In this document: positions 36,801-46,364 of the stretch, piece by piece
Position numbering within the stretch: position 1 is the first letter of the stretch
Layout: every line of letters starts with the position of its first letter
NCBI GenBank assembly: GCA_017439545.1
Contig: JAFSIW010000031.1
Span: 80,748-144,747, forward strand
Reading direction: 5' to 3'
Source of the DNA: Clostridia bacterium
Lineage (GTDB): Bacteria > Bacillota > Clostridia > Oscillospirales > Acutalibacteraceae
Length of the DNA stretch: 64,000 bases
The notes under the pieces: model-generated
The model's database searches: none
What the model was told of the DNA's origin: nothing
What the model saw: only the letters and a program-made list of their open reading frames with translations
Position numbers and translations under genes: made by a program

Positions 36801-38825
36801 CAATTCAAGATTGGAACGGTCATGATCCTCTTTAATGGTGTCAGTGTCCATGCCAACATAAACAACCGCAACGTCCTTATTAGCGATTTCATTCAAAGCA
36901 GAAGTGTCAATACCACCATTGACTTTAAACGCCTTAAAGTTCAGGTATACGTCCGCTGTGGTCATATAACCCACGTTACTGTCGTAATCAGCCTCAACAG
37001 GCATATAGTTTGCCCAACCGGTACCGGAAGTGGGAGTAATAACCTGAGCGGGCATATTGCCGGAAGAAGACACCAGATGCATATCGATGGTGCCGCCTTT
37101 ACCTGAATCATTGCTAATAGAAACATAGGCACGGACCTTAGCAACGCCCTCTAAATTCACCGAAGCGTATTTAACCCAAGAGCCATCGGCAATGTAGCCA
37201 AAGTTGCCACCCGCTTCTTCTACGGCACCGCCGCCGCAACCTGCGTCGTTGGTGGTATCAAGAGTTCTTAATACATTACCGTTTGAATCCAACAGTTCCA
37301 GCTTTTTAAAGTTAAACAGATAGGGTCTGGAATCCTCTTTCGCCGTAGCATAATGAGAAACGACCGTAGAAGCATTTTGCTCGGCAATCACACTGCTAAG
37401 ACCTTGTAAAGCGTTAATTTTATGTTCTTCGCCGGGCGTACCGGAATAGTCACCTAAAATTACGTCTTTAGCATAATCGCCTACAACAGCAATGCTATTC
37501 GTATTGGAAAGTTTCAACGGCAAAATACCGTCGTTTTTAAGCAAAGTGATGCCCTTTTGTGCAGCTTCCAAAGCGATTTCGCCATGATCAGCAGCCTCTA
37601 ACTCGGCGTTTGCCTGGGCATTGGTCATATAGTAGGGTGTTTCGAAGTCGCCATTGTTACGAATATCGTCCCAAGAGCCGTAGCCTTTATAGTTTTTCAA
37701 CTCATCGAATTCGCCCAATTGCATACGTGCCAGCATCAAGCGGTATACTGCCTTGTCAACGTCCTTCTCGGTCATATAGCCTAAAGCGATTGCTTGTTTA
37801 ATGCTGTTATACTCGCCGCTGCCGCAATCCAAATCGGTACCGGCAAGCACAGAGGCGGCCGTAGCATCTACTTCAGAGGGAGTGCCGAATTTGCTCCAAT
37901 TGTGGTTTTTCCAAATGTCGGTAATAGCACCGCAGTCAGAAACAACATAACCGGAAAGCCCCCATGTTTTACGCAATTTATCGGTTACAAGTTCGGTATG
38001 CGCCGACATAGGAATGCCGTTCACCCGGTTATAAGCGGTCATAACCGAATACACGTTTGCATTGCGAATGATATTACGATAAGGCAAAGCATAGTAATTG
38101 TACATTTCTTGATCAGCAATTACCGAGTTACCGGTATGGCGGTTAAACTCGCTGTTATTGGCCATGAAATGCTTCAGGGTAGAAACGGTTTTCAGGTAGG
38201 TGTCATCATCACCTTGCAAACCCCGAACAAATGCGCCGCCAATCAAAGAGGTAAGATAAGGGTCTTCGCCGTAGGTTTCTTCATTCCTTCCCCAACGAGG
38301 GTCACGGGCCAAGTTAACCGTGGGAGACCAATAAGTAAGTCCCTTATTATGTACATAATAGGCAGCGCGAGCCTCATCAGAGATGGCAGAGGCAATGCGT
38401 TCCATCAAGTCTACGTCCCACGTGGATGAAATACTCAAGGAAGTGGGGAAACTGGTCGCGCCAAACCAATCACACACACCGTGCAAGCCTTCGCTCGCCC
38501 AAACGTAACTGTTAATATAAACGCCGTCGGTGGCCAATCGGTCAATTTTGGGCGAAATATAATTCATTTGGGAAATTTTTTCGTCCAACGTCAAACGAGA
38601 AACCAAGTCTGCCGCCCGTTCTTCAAAGGTGTAGTTTTCTTTGTCCATATAAGGCAACAGGGGCTTCACGCCTTCGGTTTGATAGGCGCTCAACGGATTC
38701 GTGGCAGAAACCTGAATCGTTGACAACATAGGGATTCCGCCAAACAAAGAAACAACCAATGTTGCAACAAGCAGTATTGCGCCAAGACGAATCTGCCAAT
38801 GATTGCGAGTACGTATTTGATTCAT
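33876..38825 (-). CDS. secreted modular glycoside hydrolase family 3 enzyme with dockerin (beta-xylosidase/beta-glucosidase type)
   Basis: This 1649-residue exported protein has a signal peptide (about 1-42), GH3 N-terminal barrel (about 75-390; nucleophile Asp near 297 in VVSDCGAITD, and GTDLDCG as in the beta-xylosidase branch), a GH3 C-terminal domain interrupted by a carbohydrate-binding-like insert (about 537-632), a fibronectin-III-like domain (about 795-905) and a BIG2-like Ig domain (about 922-1005). Two concanavalin-like repeats (from about 1100 and 1387, each beginning DDFTS) and a type I dockerin (about 1586-1649; DLDDNG and DVNHDG repeats) follow. It probably acts on hemicellulose while docked to a cohesin scaffold. 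AGGAGG precedes ATG 38825. Confidence 0.93.
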   Translation of the reverse strand: MNQIRTRNHWQIRLGAILLVATLVVSLFGGIPMLSTIQVSATNPLSAYQTEGVKPLLPYMDKENYTFEERAADLVSRLTLDEKISQMNYISPKIDRLATDGVYINSYVWASEGLHGVCDWFGATSFPTSLSISSTWDVDLMERIASAISDEARAAYYVHNKGLTYWSPTVNLARDPRWGRNEETYGEDPYLTSLIGGAFVRGLQGDDDTYLKTVSTLKHFMANNSEFNRHTGNSVIADQEMYNYYALPYRNIIRNANVYSVMTAYNRVNGIPMSAHTELVTDKLRKTWGLSGYVVSDCGAITDIWKNHNWSKFGTPSEVDATAASVLAGTDLDCGSGEYNSIKQAIALGYMTEKDVDKAVYRLMLARMQLGEFDELKNYKGYGSWDDIRNNGDFETPYYMTNAQANAELEAADHGEIALEAAQKGITLLKNDGILPLKLSNTNSIAVVGDYAKDVILGDYSGTPGEEHKINALQGLSSVIAEQNASTVVSHYATAKEDSRPYLFNFKKLELLDSNGNVLRTLDTTNDAGCGGGAVEEAGGNFGYIADGSWVKYASVNLEGVAKVRAYVSISNDSGKGGTIDMHLVSSSGNMPAQVITPTSGTGWANYMPVEADYDSNVGYMTTADVYLNFKAFKVNGGIDTSALNEIANKDVAVVYVGMDTDTIKEDHDRSNLELPNGQVELINTVAAKNANTVVFIQGNGCVDISAFKNNVRAILYTPHNGQAQGQAFADVLTGKVNPGGKLTFTWLNDDSELGPIEDYNMLPDGGQSGRTYMYYTGDYEYPFGYGLSYTTFSVTDVAIDKTSVDVNGNVTVTAKVTNSGSVSGSEVVQLYVKALDNTSASNPIKRLVGFQKVTLSAGQSQTISISVDLKDIALWDDAANKYDVKAGRYQFDLATTADDADVVASQTVSVSGSWKEIIQTATLESDTLVVGANENAKLSLSVSLDNDRMLNSGYTVTYTSSNPDVVKVSNDGTVTCSETAGVATVIATISYNGETVTASTPIVSDYSAALVRLTPKEVTLDGETFTIFDVTRNRYDVYVIGEKAPKLRVVAATGTTASVTQNGFALPSTATVVLTDELTGHQETYTVHFYSESVMLKPDDFTSQSLNTDLWKGQTIGSSSCEYIQGTGLRFHTNQGENSNMVLQRADGSFFVESKVHFSSVPSQGYQQGGLEVYQDASNFIKYTLEPHGDQSVNFKLQKIVGGTAYEISSSIKPRTEVSNTVYFRLKKEGNLYQAYYSLDGTNYIFVGAGSADFKNTSLALVGFHVLSAPSIDVTFNYVKLVEEQYVIESNGDSGIDYPTAPTVYLDGQRFYPFNAAQFEYDIAVKGEKAPTVTVEAADGTTAQVVQTSNDLPGTATIQVAEPSLGLSMSYTLQFGFYDRYIKADDFTSETLSDFWSVVNQSGDAPYAYQSGKGLTVKTTQTDYGNLILQPAEGTYSAESKIRFSALPSQNYQQGGLVVYQDNQNYVKLSLEPNGNQVMVKFQKIVNGTATSLAADIFEKSLITDNTLYFKMDKDGDNYSAFYSLDGKSFKNIGSVTVPMKNTYFGFVAIHVVQADPIDVTFEYLKTVADYDVYEPSEPQPTYVFGDLDDNGIANATDALMVLKIVVGKLIPDERQSIVADVNHDGSIGANDALKILQYVVGKVPTLD

Positions 38826-38843
38826 AATATACCTCCTATAATC

Positions 38844-40088
38844 TTATTGGCACCAATTGGTGTAAGGGCCAATTGAATACACGTTTGTATAACCTAATTC
38901 ACTTAACATTGTTACTGCCGAGGCCGAGCGAACACCTACAGAACAAGTAAAAAGTAGATATTGATCCCGATCGGGATACTGTACTGAAATTGTTTGCTTC
39001 AATTCACTATAAGGAATGTTGATGCTATTCGGTATGGATGCTTTACCGAATTCCTCTCTGCTTCTGACATCGATGATAACTGCACCGTTATCAAGATAGC
39101 GCCGTGCGGTCTCAATATCAAGGTTTTCGGCCGCAGAAGCATTGGTTTGCTGTACTTTTGAAAAGCCATCAGTACCCAACAAGAATACACTGTTTCCGTC
39201 GGAAATCACATTGAGTAAATTTTCACAATCATAGGTTGTTACGGTGTTGCATTGCATACAGTCCGGCAGAGTCAACAAGCGGCCGAAATTACAGGCGATC
39301 AAGGCTTGTTGACCGTCCCAACAAATAGAGTTGCCTATAAGCGGCGGGTCAAACCGATGCATTTTCCCTTCTAAATAATTAACAATTCTACGATTCCAAA
39401 TCGTACCGTTATCCGAAATAAATACATTAATAATACCTAATGACTGATCTTGGCCCAAAATCCAATGTGCCTTTCCGGAAAACGCAACGTCAGTTAGGGA
39501 GAAATCCCCATCATAAAAATCCGTTATAGGACGAACTGTTTGTTCATTGGAAGCATCAATGGTTAGAATTTTTCCGCTTTTAGCCACGCCGACCAAAGTA
39601 TCATTCCCGTATGAAAGCGCAATGATAGGTTCATTCAGTTGAGTTGGTATGGTTGCGTAGGAAATATCATCACGAACCGTTAAATTAAACAGAGTACCAT
39701 CCGAGCTACTAACGCAATAACCATCATGATGATTGGTTATGGAGAGTAGATCAACATCTTTGGTAACGGTTCTTGTCAAAAAGGTTTTACCATCGATGGA
39801 GTAAACAAGAACCCCATTCTCCCCCACTGCAATCAATTCATGTTGATGGGTTGCAATATCAAACAGCGTATCATTCGATTCAAACAAAATCGACTGTAAG
39901 GAGCCGGCAAGAGAATATTGCTTAATCTGCTTGCCGTCAACAACGCAATAACCACCGTTATACGGAGCCGAAGCACAAGACGGTAAATCGTATACTGCTT
40001 TAATATCATCGTCGGGCACGGACACGGTGCAAGCGCAAAACAATAAAGAAATTGCACACAACATGCAAATAATGCATTTATTTTTCAT
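38844..40088 (-). CDS. predicted lipoprotein: beta-propeller-like repeats plus C-terminal rhodanese domain
   Basis: The 414-residue product begins with a signal and a possible lipobox (LLFCAC). Residues about 30-310 are made of short beta-rich repeats (for example VLVYSIDGKTF and TLVGVAKSGKILTID) suggesting a propeller, and residues about 320-414 are a rhodanese domain: VIIDVRSREEFGKASIPNSI and the active loop CSVGVRSAS with Cys near 382. Rhodaneses move sulphur, but an outside location makes that role doubtful here. It lies 18 bases upstream of the GH3 gene and should be made with it. The combination is unusual. Confidence 0.78.
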   Translation of the reverse strand: MKNKCIICMLCAISLLFCACTVSVPDDDIKAVYDLPSCASAPYNGGYCVVDGKQIKQYSLAGSLQSILFESNDTLFDIATHQHELIAVGENGVLVYSIDGKTFLTRTVTKDVDLLSITNHHDGYCVSSSDGTLFNLTVRDDISYATIPTQLNEPIIALSYGNDTLVGVAKSGKILTIDASNEQTVRPITDFYDGDFSLTDVAFSGKAHWILGQDQSLGIINVFISDNGTIWNRRIVNYLEGKMHRFDPPLIGNSICWDGQQALIACNFGRLLTLPDCMQCNTVTTYDCENLLNVISDGNSVFLLGTDGFSKVQQTNASAAENLDIETARRYLDNGAVIIDVRSREEFGKASIPNSINIPYSELKQTISVQYPDRDQYLLFTCSVGVRSASAVTMLSELGYTNVYSIGPYTNWCQ

Positions 40089-40120
40089 ATAACGCCTCTT
40101 ATAAACTGTTAATTTAACTA

Positions 40121-40129
40121 ATTATATCA
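40121..40129 (-). promoter_or_regulatory. extended -10 promoter of the lipoprotein-GH3-araC unit
   Basis: On the - strand TGATATAAT (TGn plus TATAAT) lies 33 bases before the lipoprotein gene. No good -35 is seen, so an activator, perhaps the AraC protein, may be needed. Confidence 0.5.
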
Positions 40130-40196
40130 CATATAATTGGATTTTTCTCGCCAAATCATTCAACAATCTGGACAAAATGTTATTAGTTCAGTGGAT

Positions 40197-43028
40197 TTAT
40201 GGACATAACAGATTTCTTAGGAAACGACCGGTATGAGAGGCATCACAAGCGGCAATTTGTTCGGGTGTGCCTGTCGCGACTACCATGCCTCCCGCCGCAC
40301 CCCCTTCGGGTCCCATATCTATCACATAGTCAGCGGTCTTAATTACGTCAAGATTATGCTCTATCACCACAATGGTATTACCGCCCTCCGCCAAACGGTG
40401 AAGAACTTCCAGCAACTTATGAACGTCCGCTGTGTGAAGCCCGATTGTCGGCTCATCTAAGATATAGATGGTTTTACCGGTCGGATTCTTGCACAACTCA
40501 CTGGCAAGTTTTACGCGCTGTGCTTCGCCGCCTGATAAGGTAGTAGCAGGCTGTCCCAGTTTTATATATGACAAACCTACGTCACACAAAGCCTGCATCT
40601 TTCGTTTAATTTTCGGAATATGTCCAAAGAATCCCAAAGCCTCTTCGGCGGTCATTTCTAATACGTCGTGAATACTTTTATCCTTATATTTCACTTCCAA
40701 CGTTTCCCGATTATATCGTTTGGCCTTACACACCTCACAGGGCACGTAAACGTCAGGTAAAAAGTGCATTTCGATCTTAATTATACCGTCACCTTGACAA
40801 GCCTCACACCGTCCTCCTTTTACATTGAATGAAAAGCGTCCGGGACCATACCCTCTGGCTTTGGCATCGGGGGTATTGGCATACAAATCTCGAATGTCGT
40901 TAAAAACACCGATATAGGTAGCGGGATTGGAACGGGGGGTACGACCGATCGGGGCTTGGTTAATATCGATCACCTTATCAAGATGTTCCAAGCCATAAAT
41001 CGCTTTATGCTTACCCGCTTTTTTACGTGCTCCATTGAGAGCATTGGCAAGATTTTTATACAAAACCTCATTGATCAGTGAGGATTTGCCCGAGCCGGAC
41101 ACACCGGTAACGCAAGTAAAGGTGCCAAGAGGGATAGAAACCTCCACCTGCTTCAGGTTGTTTTCGCACGCGCCGGTGATCTTCAGTTCTTTACCATTCC
41201 CCTTTCGACGGGTTGCAGGAACAGGGATGGCTTTTCTTCCGGAAAGATAATCGCCGGTCAAGGATTTTTTGCATTTCAGAATCTGATTCACGGTACCCGC
41301 AAACAAAATCTCACCACCGTGTACTCCTGCACCGGGACCGATATCAACAATATAGTCCGCCGCAAACATGGTGTCATCATCATGTTCAACCACAACAAGT
41401 GTATTTCCGAGATCACGGAGTTTTTGAAGAGTAGCAATCAATTTTTCATTGTCGCGCTTATGCAGACCAATACTTGGTTCATCTAAAATGTATAAAACGC
41501 CGGTCAAAGATGAGCCAATCTGGGTAGCCAAACGAATCCGTTGACTTTCACCGCCGGACAACGTACCCGAAGAACGTGCCAACGTTAAATATCCGAGACC
41601 GACACTTTGTAAAAAGCCAAGTCGCTCTTTGATTTCTTTAATTATACGTTCACCGATAAGTTTTTCCCGTTCGGATAATTCTAACCCATCAAAAAACGTC
41701 AGCAAATCTACCACGGACATGCAACACATATCATAAATATTTTTACCACCAACGGTAACTGCCAAGGTTTTTTCGTTTAATCTCGCACCGTGGCATTGGG
41801 GGCATTCCTGCTCGGTCATATAGTTTTCGATATCATCCCGAGAATAAGAACTCGATGTGTTCATATATCTCCGCTCAAGATTGTTGATAATCCCCTCAAA
41901 CGCCCCGGTAGTTTCCATTTTTTTGCCCATAAACTCGCGAACCATAGGAATCTTTACACCATCGGTTCCGTAGAAAATAGCATTAACAGCCTTTTCCGGC
42001 AATTGATAAAAGGGGGTGTCAAGAGAAAAATCATAATAATCCGCTAAAGCTTCAAAATACATTTTGGCAATAGTGCCAAATGCGCCGTTCATGCTCCAAC
42101 CGCTCGCCTTGATAGCCCCTTGATTAATAGAAAGCAGACGATTCGGTGCAATGGCATCGGGATCAATCTTTTTAAAACAGCCCAATCCATCACATTTAGA
42201 ACAAGCACCAAAAGGATTATTGAAGGAAAACATCCGCGGATTCAGCTCATCAATGCTGATGCCGTGTTCGGGACAGGCATAATCTTGACAAAACAATTGT
42301 TCTTCTCCGCCAATCACATCGATTACCGTTTGTCCTTCCGATACTGATAACGCAGTTTCTACCGAATCGGTCAAGCGACTGCGAATCTCTTCTTTAATCA
42401 CCAAACGGTCTATAATAATTTCGATGGTATGCTTGAAATTCTTGGCGAGATTGATCTCTTCAGACAAATCGTAAACATTCCCGTCAACACGCACACGTAC
42501 ATATCCGCTTCGTTTCGCAGATTCCAACTCTTTTTTGTGTTCACCTTTTCTGGCTTTCACCACCGGAGCCAAAACTTGAATTTTAGTGCCTTCCGGTAAC
42601 GACATAATACGATCAACCATCTGATCCACAGATTGTTTGGTGATTTCTCGACCGCAAACGGGGCAATGCGGAATACCAATGCGCGCATACAGTAAACGCA
42701 GGTAATCGTAGATTTCGGTTACAGTACCAACAGTAGAACGAGGGTTTTTAGAAGTCGTTTTTTGATCAATGGATATGGCAGGAGAAAGCCCATCGATACT
42801 ATCCACATCCGGCTTTTCCATCTGACCTAAGAATTGGCGGGCATATGATGAAAGAGATTCCATATACCGTCTTTGGCCTTCGGCATAGAGCGTATCAAAT
42901 GCCAAGGAAGACTTGCCCGATCCCGATACGCCGGTAAACACTATGAGCTTATCTCGTGGGATGGTCAGATCCACATTTTTCAGGTTATTCTCTCTTGCCC
43001 CTTTGATAATAATTTTATCGTTGGCCAT
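40197..43028 (-). CDS. uvrA: excinuclease ABC subunit A
   Basis: UvrA is the damage sensor of nucleotide excision repair. The 943-residue product has two ABC ATPase halves: Walker [20 protein letters not shown] and [16 protein letters not shown], signatures LSGGESQRI and LSGGEAQRV, and Walker [10 protein letters not shown] and LDEPTIGLH. Zinc fingers include [17 protein letters not shown] and CEACQGDGI with CEVCKAKRY. It follows uvrB with a two-base gap. Confidence 0.98.
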   Translation of the reverse strand: MANDKIIIKGARENNLKNVDLTIPRDKLIVFTGVSGSGKSSLAFDTLYAEGQRRYMESLSSYARQFLGQMEKPDVDSIDGLSPAISIDQKTTSKNPRSTVGTVTEIYDYLRLLYARIGIPHCPVCGREITKQSVDQMVDRIMSLPEGTKIQVLAPVVKARKGEHKKELESAKRSGYVRVRVDGNVYDLSEEINLAKNFKHTIEIIIDRLVIKEEIRSRLTDSVETALSVSEGQTVIDVIGGEEQLFCQDYACPEHGISIDELNPRMFSFNNPFGACSKCDGLGCFKKIDPDAIAPNRLLSINQGAIKASGWSMNGAFGTIAKMYFEALADYYDFSLDTPFYQLPEKAVNAIFYGTDGVKIPMVREFMGKKMETTGAFEGIINNLERRYMNTSSSYSRDDIENYMTEQECPQCHGARLNEKTLAVTVGGKNIYDMCCMSVVDLLTFFDGLELSEREKLIGERIIKEIKERLGFLQSVGLGYLTLARSSGTLSGGESQRIRLATQIGSSLTGVLYILDEPSIGLHKRDNEKLIATLQKLRDLGNTLVVVEHDDDTMFAADYIVDIGPGAGVHGGEILFAGTVNQILKCKKSLTGDYLSGRKAIPVPATRRKGNGKELKITGACENNLKQVEVSIPLGTFTCVTGVSGSGKSSLINEVLYKNLANALNGARKKAGKHKAIYGLEHLDKVIDINQAPIGRTPRSNPATYIGVFNDIRDLYANTPDAKARGYGPGRFSFNVKGGRCEACQGDGIIKIEMHFLPDVYVPCEVCKAKRYNRETLEVKYKDKSIHDVLEMTAEEALGFFGHIPKIKRKMQALCDVGLSYIKLGQPATTLSGGEAQRVKLASELCKNPTGKTIYILDEPTIGLHTADVHKLLEVLHRLAEGGNTIVVIEHNLDVIKTADYVIDMGPEGGAAGGMVVATGTPEQIAACDASHTGRFLRNLLCP

Positions 43029-43030
43029 AA

Positions 43031-44995
43031 TTATGCTTCTCCTTTAAGTTTTGCAATACGATCACGCAGATAAGCAGCTTGCTCAAACTCCAGCATTTTG
43101 GCGGCGGCACGCATTTCTTTTTCAAGTCGAGCGATCACTTGCTCACGTTCTCGCTTGGGCAAGCGAGCAAAGTCAGCATCAGAAGACTTTTTGTCTTTTG
43201 AGGATATTTCTAATACATCCCGTACATCCTTAATAATAGTTTTAGGAACAATACCGTGTTTTAGATTGTATTCTTGCTGAATGCTCCGCCTACGATGAGT
43301 TTCGGTGATAGCCCTCTCCATAGAAGGTGTCACAAAATCGGCGTACATAATCACTTGTCCGTCTGCATTTCTGGCGGCACGGCCGATGGTTTGAATGAGA
43401 GACGTTTCGCTACGCAAAAAGCCTTCCTTGTCAGCATCCAATATGGCAACCAAAGAGACTTCGGGAATATCCAAGCCTTCACGAAGCAGGTTAATACCTA
43501 CCAACACGTCAAATTCACCCAAACGAAGGTCGCGGATGATCTCCATACGCTCCATGGTATCAATATCATGGTGCATATAACGCACCTTTACTTTTAATCC
43601 AGCCAAATAATCAGTCAAGTCTTCCGCCATTTTTTTGGTAAGGGTAGTTACCAGTACCCGTTCCTTTTTTGCAGTGCGTTGCATAATTTCAGCATACAGA
43701 TCGTCAATCTGACCCTCGGTAGGCTTCACCACAACTTCAGGGTCCAACAATCCTGTGGGACGAATAATTTGCTCAGCAGGATTGGGCGATTTAGACAGTT
43801 CTAATTCGCCGGGGGTTGCGCTGACAAAAATCACTTGGTTGATGTGGTTGTAATATTCATCGAAATTCAGCGGACGATTGTCAAAAGCGGAAGGTAAACG
43901 AAAACCATAATCCACCAGATTCTTTTTGCGGGCATAGTCACCGCCAAACATACCGCGAACCTGCGGCAAGGTCACGTGGGATTCGTCTACAAACATCAAG
44001 TAATCATCGGGAAAATAATCCAACAGTGTAAAGGGCTTACTCCCTGCAGGGCGGCCTGACATAACACGGGAATAGTTCTCAATGCCCTTGCATACACCGA
44101 TTTCCCGCAACATTTCAATGTCATATTCTGTCCGCTGACGAATTCGTTGGGCTTCAATCAATTTTCCGTTATCACGAAACCACTTGACCCGTTCTTCCAT
44201 TTCTAAACGAATTTCTTCTAACGCAGTTTCTTTTTTATCTCCGTCAATGACATAGTGCGAGGCGGGGTAAATAGCCACGTGGCTCATGGTGTTCAGCACC
44301 TCGCCTGTTAACGGATTGATTTCACGGATCCGATCAACTTCGTCACCGAAAAATTCCACACGAATGGCTTTGTCACCCGAATAGGCAGGAAAGATCTCAA
44401 CCACGTCTCCCCTCACCCGAAACTTATTGCGGGTAAAGGCAATGTCGTTACGCTCATACTGAATATCAACTAATTTTCGGATCAAAGCATCCCGTTCTTT
44501 TTCCATTCCTTGCCGCAGTGAAATCACCTGACTGCGATAATCAATAGGATTCCCCAAAGTGTAAATACACGAAACGCTGGCAACAATGATTACGTCACGC
44601 CGCTCGCTTAACGATGATGTGGCCGAGTGACGAAGTTTATCGATTTCATCGTTAATAGCCGAATCCTTTTCTATATACGTATCAGTACCGGGGATGTACG
44701 CCTCAGGTTGATAATAATCATAATAGGAAACAAAATACTCCACCGCATTATTAGGGAAAAACTCCTTAAACTCCGTACACAGTTGTGCAGCAAGCGTTTT
44801 ATTATGAGCCAATACCAAAGTAGGTTTATTAACCTGCGCAATAACATTGGCCATGGTAAAGGTTTTACCAGAGCCGGTTACCCCTAACAACGTTTGTTCT
44901 TTGGTGCCTTGTAATACACCGTTTACCAATTGTTGAATCGCCTTCGGTTGATCACCGGTTGGAAGAAATTTTGAAACCAATTCAAATCGATCCAT
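43031..44995 (-). CDS. uvrB: excinuclease ABC subunit B
   Basis: UvrB verifies damage and holds UvrC in nucleotide excision repair. The 654-residue product starts [10 protein letters not shown] at ATG 44995 after GGGAGGTG. It has Walker A GVTGSGKT, the beta-hairpin [20 protein letters not shown] region, DESHVT, helicase motifs V/VI ([23 protein letters not shown]) and the C-terminal UVR domain ([20 protein letters not shown]). It is first in uvrB-uvrA. No LexA-type operator is recognised upstream. Confidence 0.98.
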   Translation of the reverse strand: MDRFELVSKFLPTGDQPKAIQQLVNGVLQGTKEQTLLGVTGSGKTFTMANVIAQVNKPTLVLAHNKTLAAQLCTEFKEFFPNNAVEYFVSYYDYYQPEAYIPGTDTYIEKDSAINDEIDKLRHSATSSLSERRDVIIVASVSCIYTLGNPIDYRSQVISLRQGMEKERDALIRKLVDIQYERNDIAFTRNKFRVRGDVVEIFPAYSGDKAIRVEFFGDEVDRIREINPLTGEVLNTMSHVAIYPASHYVIDGDKKETALEEIRLEMEERVKWFRDNGKLIEAQRIRQRTEYDIEMLREIGVCKGIENYSRVMSGRPAGSKPFTLLDYFPDDYLMFVDESHVTLPQVRGMFGGDYARKKNLVDYGFRLPSAFDNRPLNFDEYYNHINQVIFVSATPGELELSKSPNPAEQIIRPTGLLDPEVVVKPTEGQIDDLYAEIMQRTAKKERVLVTTLTKKMAEDLTDYLAGLKVKVRYMHHDIDTMERMEIIRDLRLGEFDVLVGINLLREGLDIPEVSLVAILDADKEGFLRSETSLIQTIGRAARNADGQVIMYADFVTPSMERAITETHRRRSIQQEYNLKHGIVPKTIIKDVRDVLEISSKDKKSSDADFARLPKREREQVIARLEKEMRAAAKMLEFEQAAYLRDRIAKLKGEA

Positions 44996-45055
44996 TTCAA
45001 AGCACCTCCCAATCATTCAAATTACTTCATAGTACAGAACAGACTTACGCTATAT

Positions 45056-45064
45056 ATTATACCA
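45056..45064 (-). promoter_or_regulatory. extended -10 promoter of uvrB-uvrA
   Basis: On the - strand TGGTATAAT lies about 60 bases before uvrB; the -35 region (TTTTCA at 17 bases) is poor. Confidence 0.5.
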
Positions 45065-45104
45065 CAACACGTTACAAATGAAAAGAAAAAAGAATAAATT
45101 TTCA

Positions 45105-45137
45105 CAAAAAAGTGACTGCCGCATCACGACAGTCACT
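45105..45137 (-). terminator. terminator after rmuC
   Basis: On the - strand AGTGACTG and CAGTCACT form an 8-bp stem followed by TTTTTTGTG. It closes the heat-shock operon with rmuC as its last gene. Confidence 0.9.
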
Positions 45138-45143
45138 ATAAAA

Positions 45144-46364
45144 TTATTCAGGTTTTTCCAAACCGAGCAGCATATCTGCATCCGAAGGCTGGAGCGTCTC
45201 AACCGAGCGAAGATGCTTTTGGATAATCGAGTTACGATGGGTGGCATCATCCAACGTAGAGCCTGCTTCTTCGATCTTCTTCTTTGCCTTAGCCAAGACC
45301 CCTTCAAACATGGTATATTGAGCTTTTGCGGCACCAAGAACCTTCCACACATCTGCGGCTTTTTGATCCAAAGCAATGGTTTTAAAACCCATACGAAGGG
45401 TGTTTAAAAAAGCAGTAACGGTAGTCGGACCACATATCATAATACGATACTTGGTTTGCAATTCCTCTGCTAGCCCAGGACGGCGCAGTACCTCAGCATA
45501 CAGCCCTTCGGTAGCCAAAAACATAATGGCGAAATTGGTGGTTTCCGGAACGTTGATATACAGGTCGGAAATGGTTTTAGCTTCTTCCTTGATTCTGCGT
45601 TCCAGCGCCTTGGCGGCCGCCTCTACACCGTCTTTGTCGGCACGTTCTGCCGCTTCAGACAGCCGTATATAGTCCTCTTGAGGAAACTTGGAGTCGATTG
45701 GCAGCCAAATGAAGGAGTCGGGATCGTCCTTAGCGGGGATCTTAACAGCAAACTCTACACGCTTACCATCTTTCTTGGTAGAAACGTTACACGCATATTG
45801 GTCAGATGTGAGGGTCTGCTCCAAAATGCTGCCAAGTTGTACCTCGGCCCACGTTCCACGGGTTTTAACATTTGATAACACCCGTTGCAGATCGTTGACT
45901 CCACCTGCGAGTTCTTTCATTTCCCCCAGAGATTTATGTACGTTTTCTAACTGCTCGCCCACAACCTTAAAACTGCTGTCAAGACGCTTGGTCAAAGTAG
46001 AAGTCAATTTTTCGTCTACCGTCTCCCGCATCTGATCCAATTTTTTCTCATTGCTTTGCTGCAGTTTTTCTACACTTTCGGCCAACGTTGCAACGATCTT
46101 TTCATTTTGCTTATAGTTGGTCGACTGCATTTCTCTGACCAGCTCATTGACCTCTTTCAACCGTTCTGACGTTTCTTGGCGATTCCGTGAGAATTCATCT
46201 CCAACCGTTCGTTTTAAATCGTCGGACTTGGATGAAAGCAGATTTGTCTGCTTTTCAAGCTCATTTACTTGTTTTGTCAAATCGGATTTCGGCTTTTTGA
46301 AAAGCAGAATCAATTGTAAAACAATGATAATCAACAGTAGTCCTAACACCAGCAAATTATCCAT
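45144..46364 (-). CDS. rmuC: DNA recombination protein RmuC homologue
   Basis: RmuC proteins limit inversions and rearrangements; the domain is nuclease-like. The 406-residue product has an N-terminal membrane helix (LLVLGLLLIIIVLQLILLF), a coiled coil (about 28-145) and the RmuC domain (about 150-370, with RGTWAEVQLGSILEQTL and LPIDSKFPQEDYIRL). Its ATG overlaps the dnaJ stop by one base (TAATG), so it is translationally coupled to dnaJ and placed under heat-shock control, an odd partner for it. Confidence 0.93.
   Translation of the reverse strand: MDNLLVLGLLLIIIVLQLILLFKKPKSDLTKQVNELEKQTNLLSSKSDDLKRTVGDEFSRNRQETSERLKEVNELVREMQSTNYKQNEKIVATLAESVEKLQQSNEKKLDQMRETVDEKLTSTLTKRLDSSFKVVGEQLENVHKSLGEMKELAGGVNDLQRVLSNVKTRGTWAEVQLGSILEQTLTSDQYACNVSTKKDGKRVEFAVKIPAKDDPDSFIWLPIDSKFPQEDYIRLSEAAERADKDGVEAAAKALERRIKEEAKTISDLYINVPETTNFAIMFLATEGLYAEVLRRPGLAEELQTKYRIMICGPTTVTAFLNTLRMGFKTIALDQKAADVWKVLGAAKAQYTMFEGVLAKAKKKIEEAGSTLDDATHRNSIIQKHLRSVETLQPSDADMLLGLEKPE

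Noticed and set aside
44996-45110. LexA/DinR operator before uvrB
   Set aside because: No CGAAC-N4-GTTCG or GAAC-N4-GTTC-like site is present in the upstream region.
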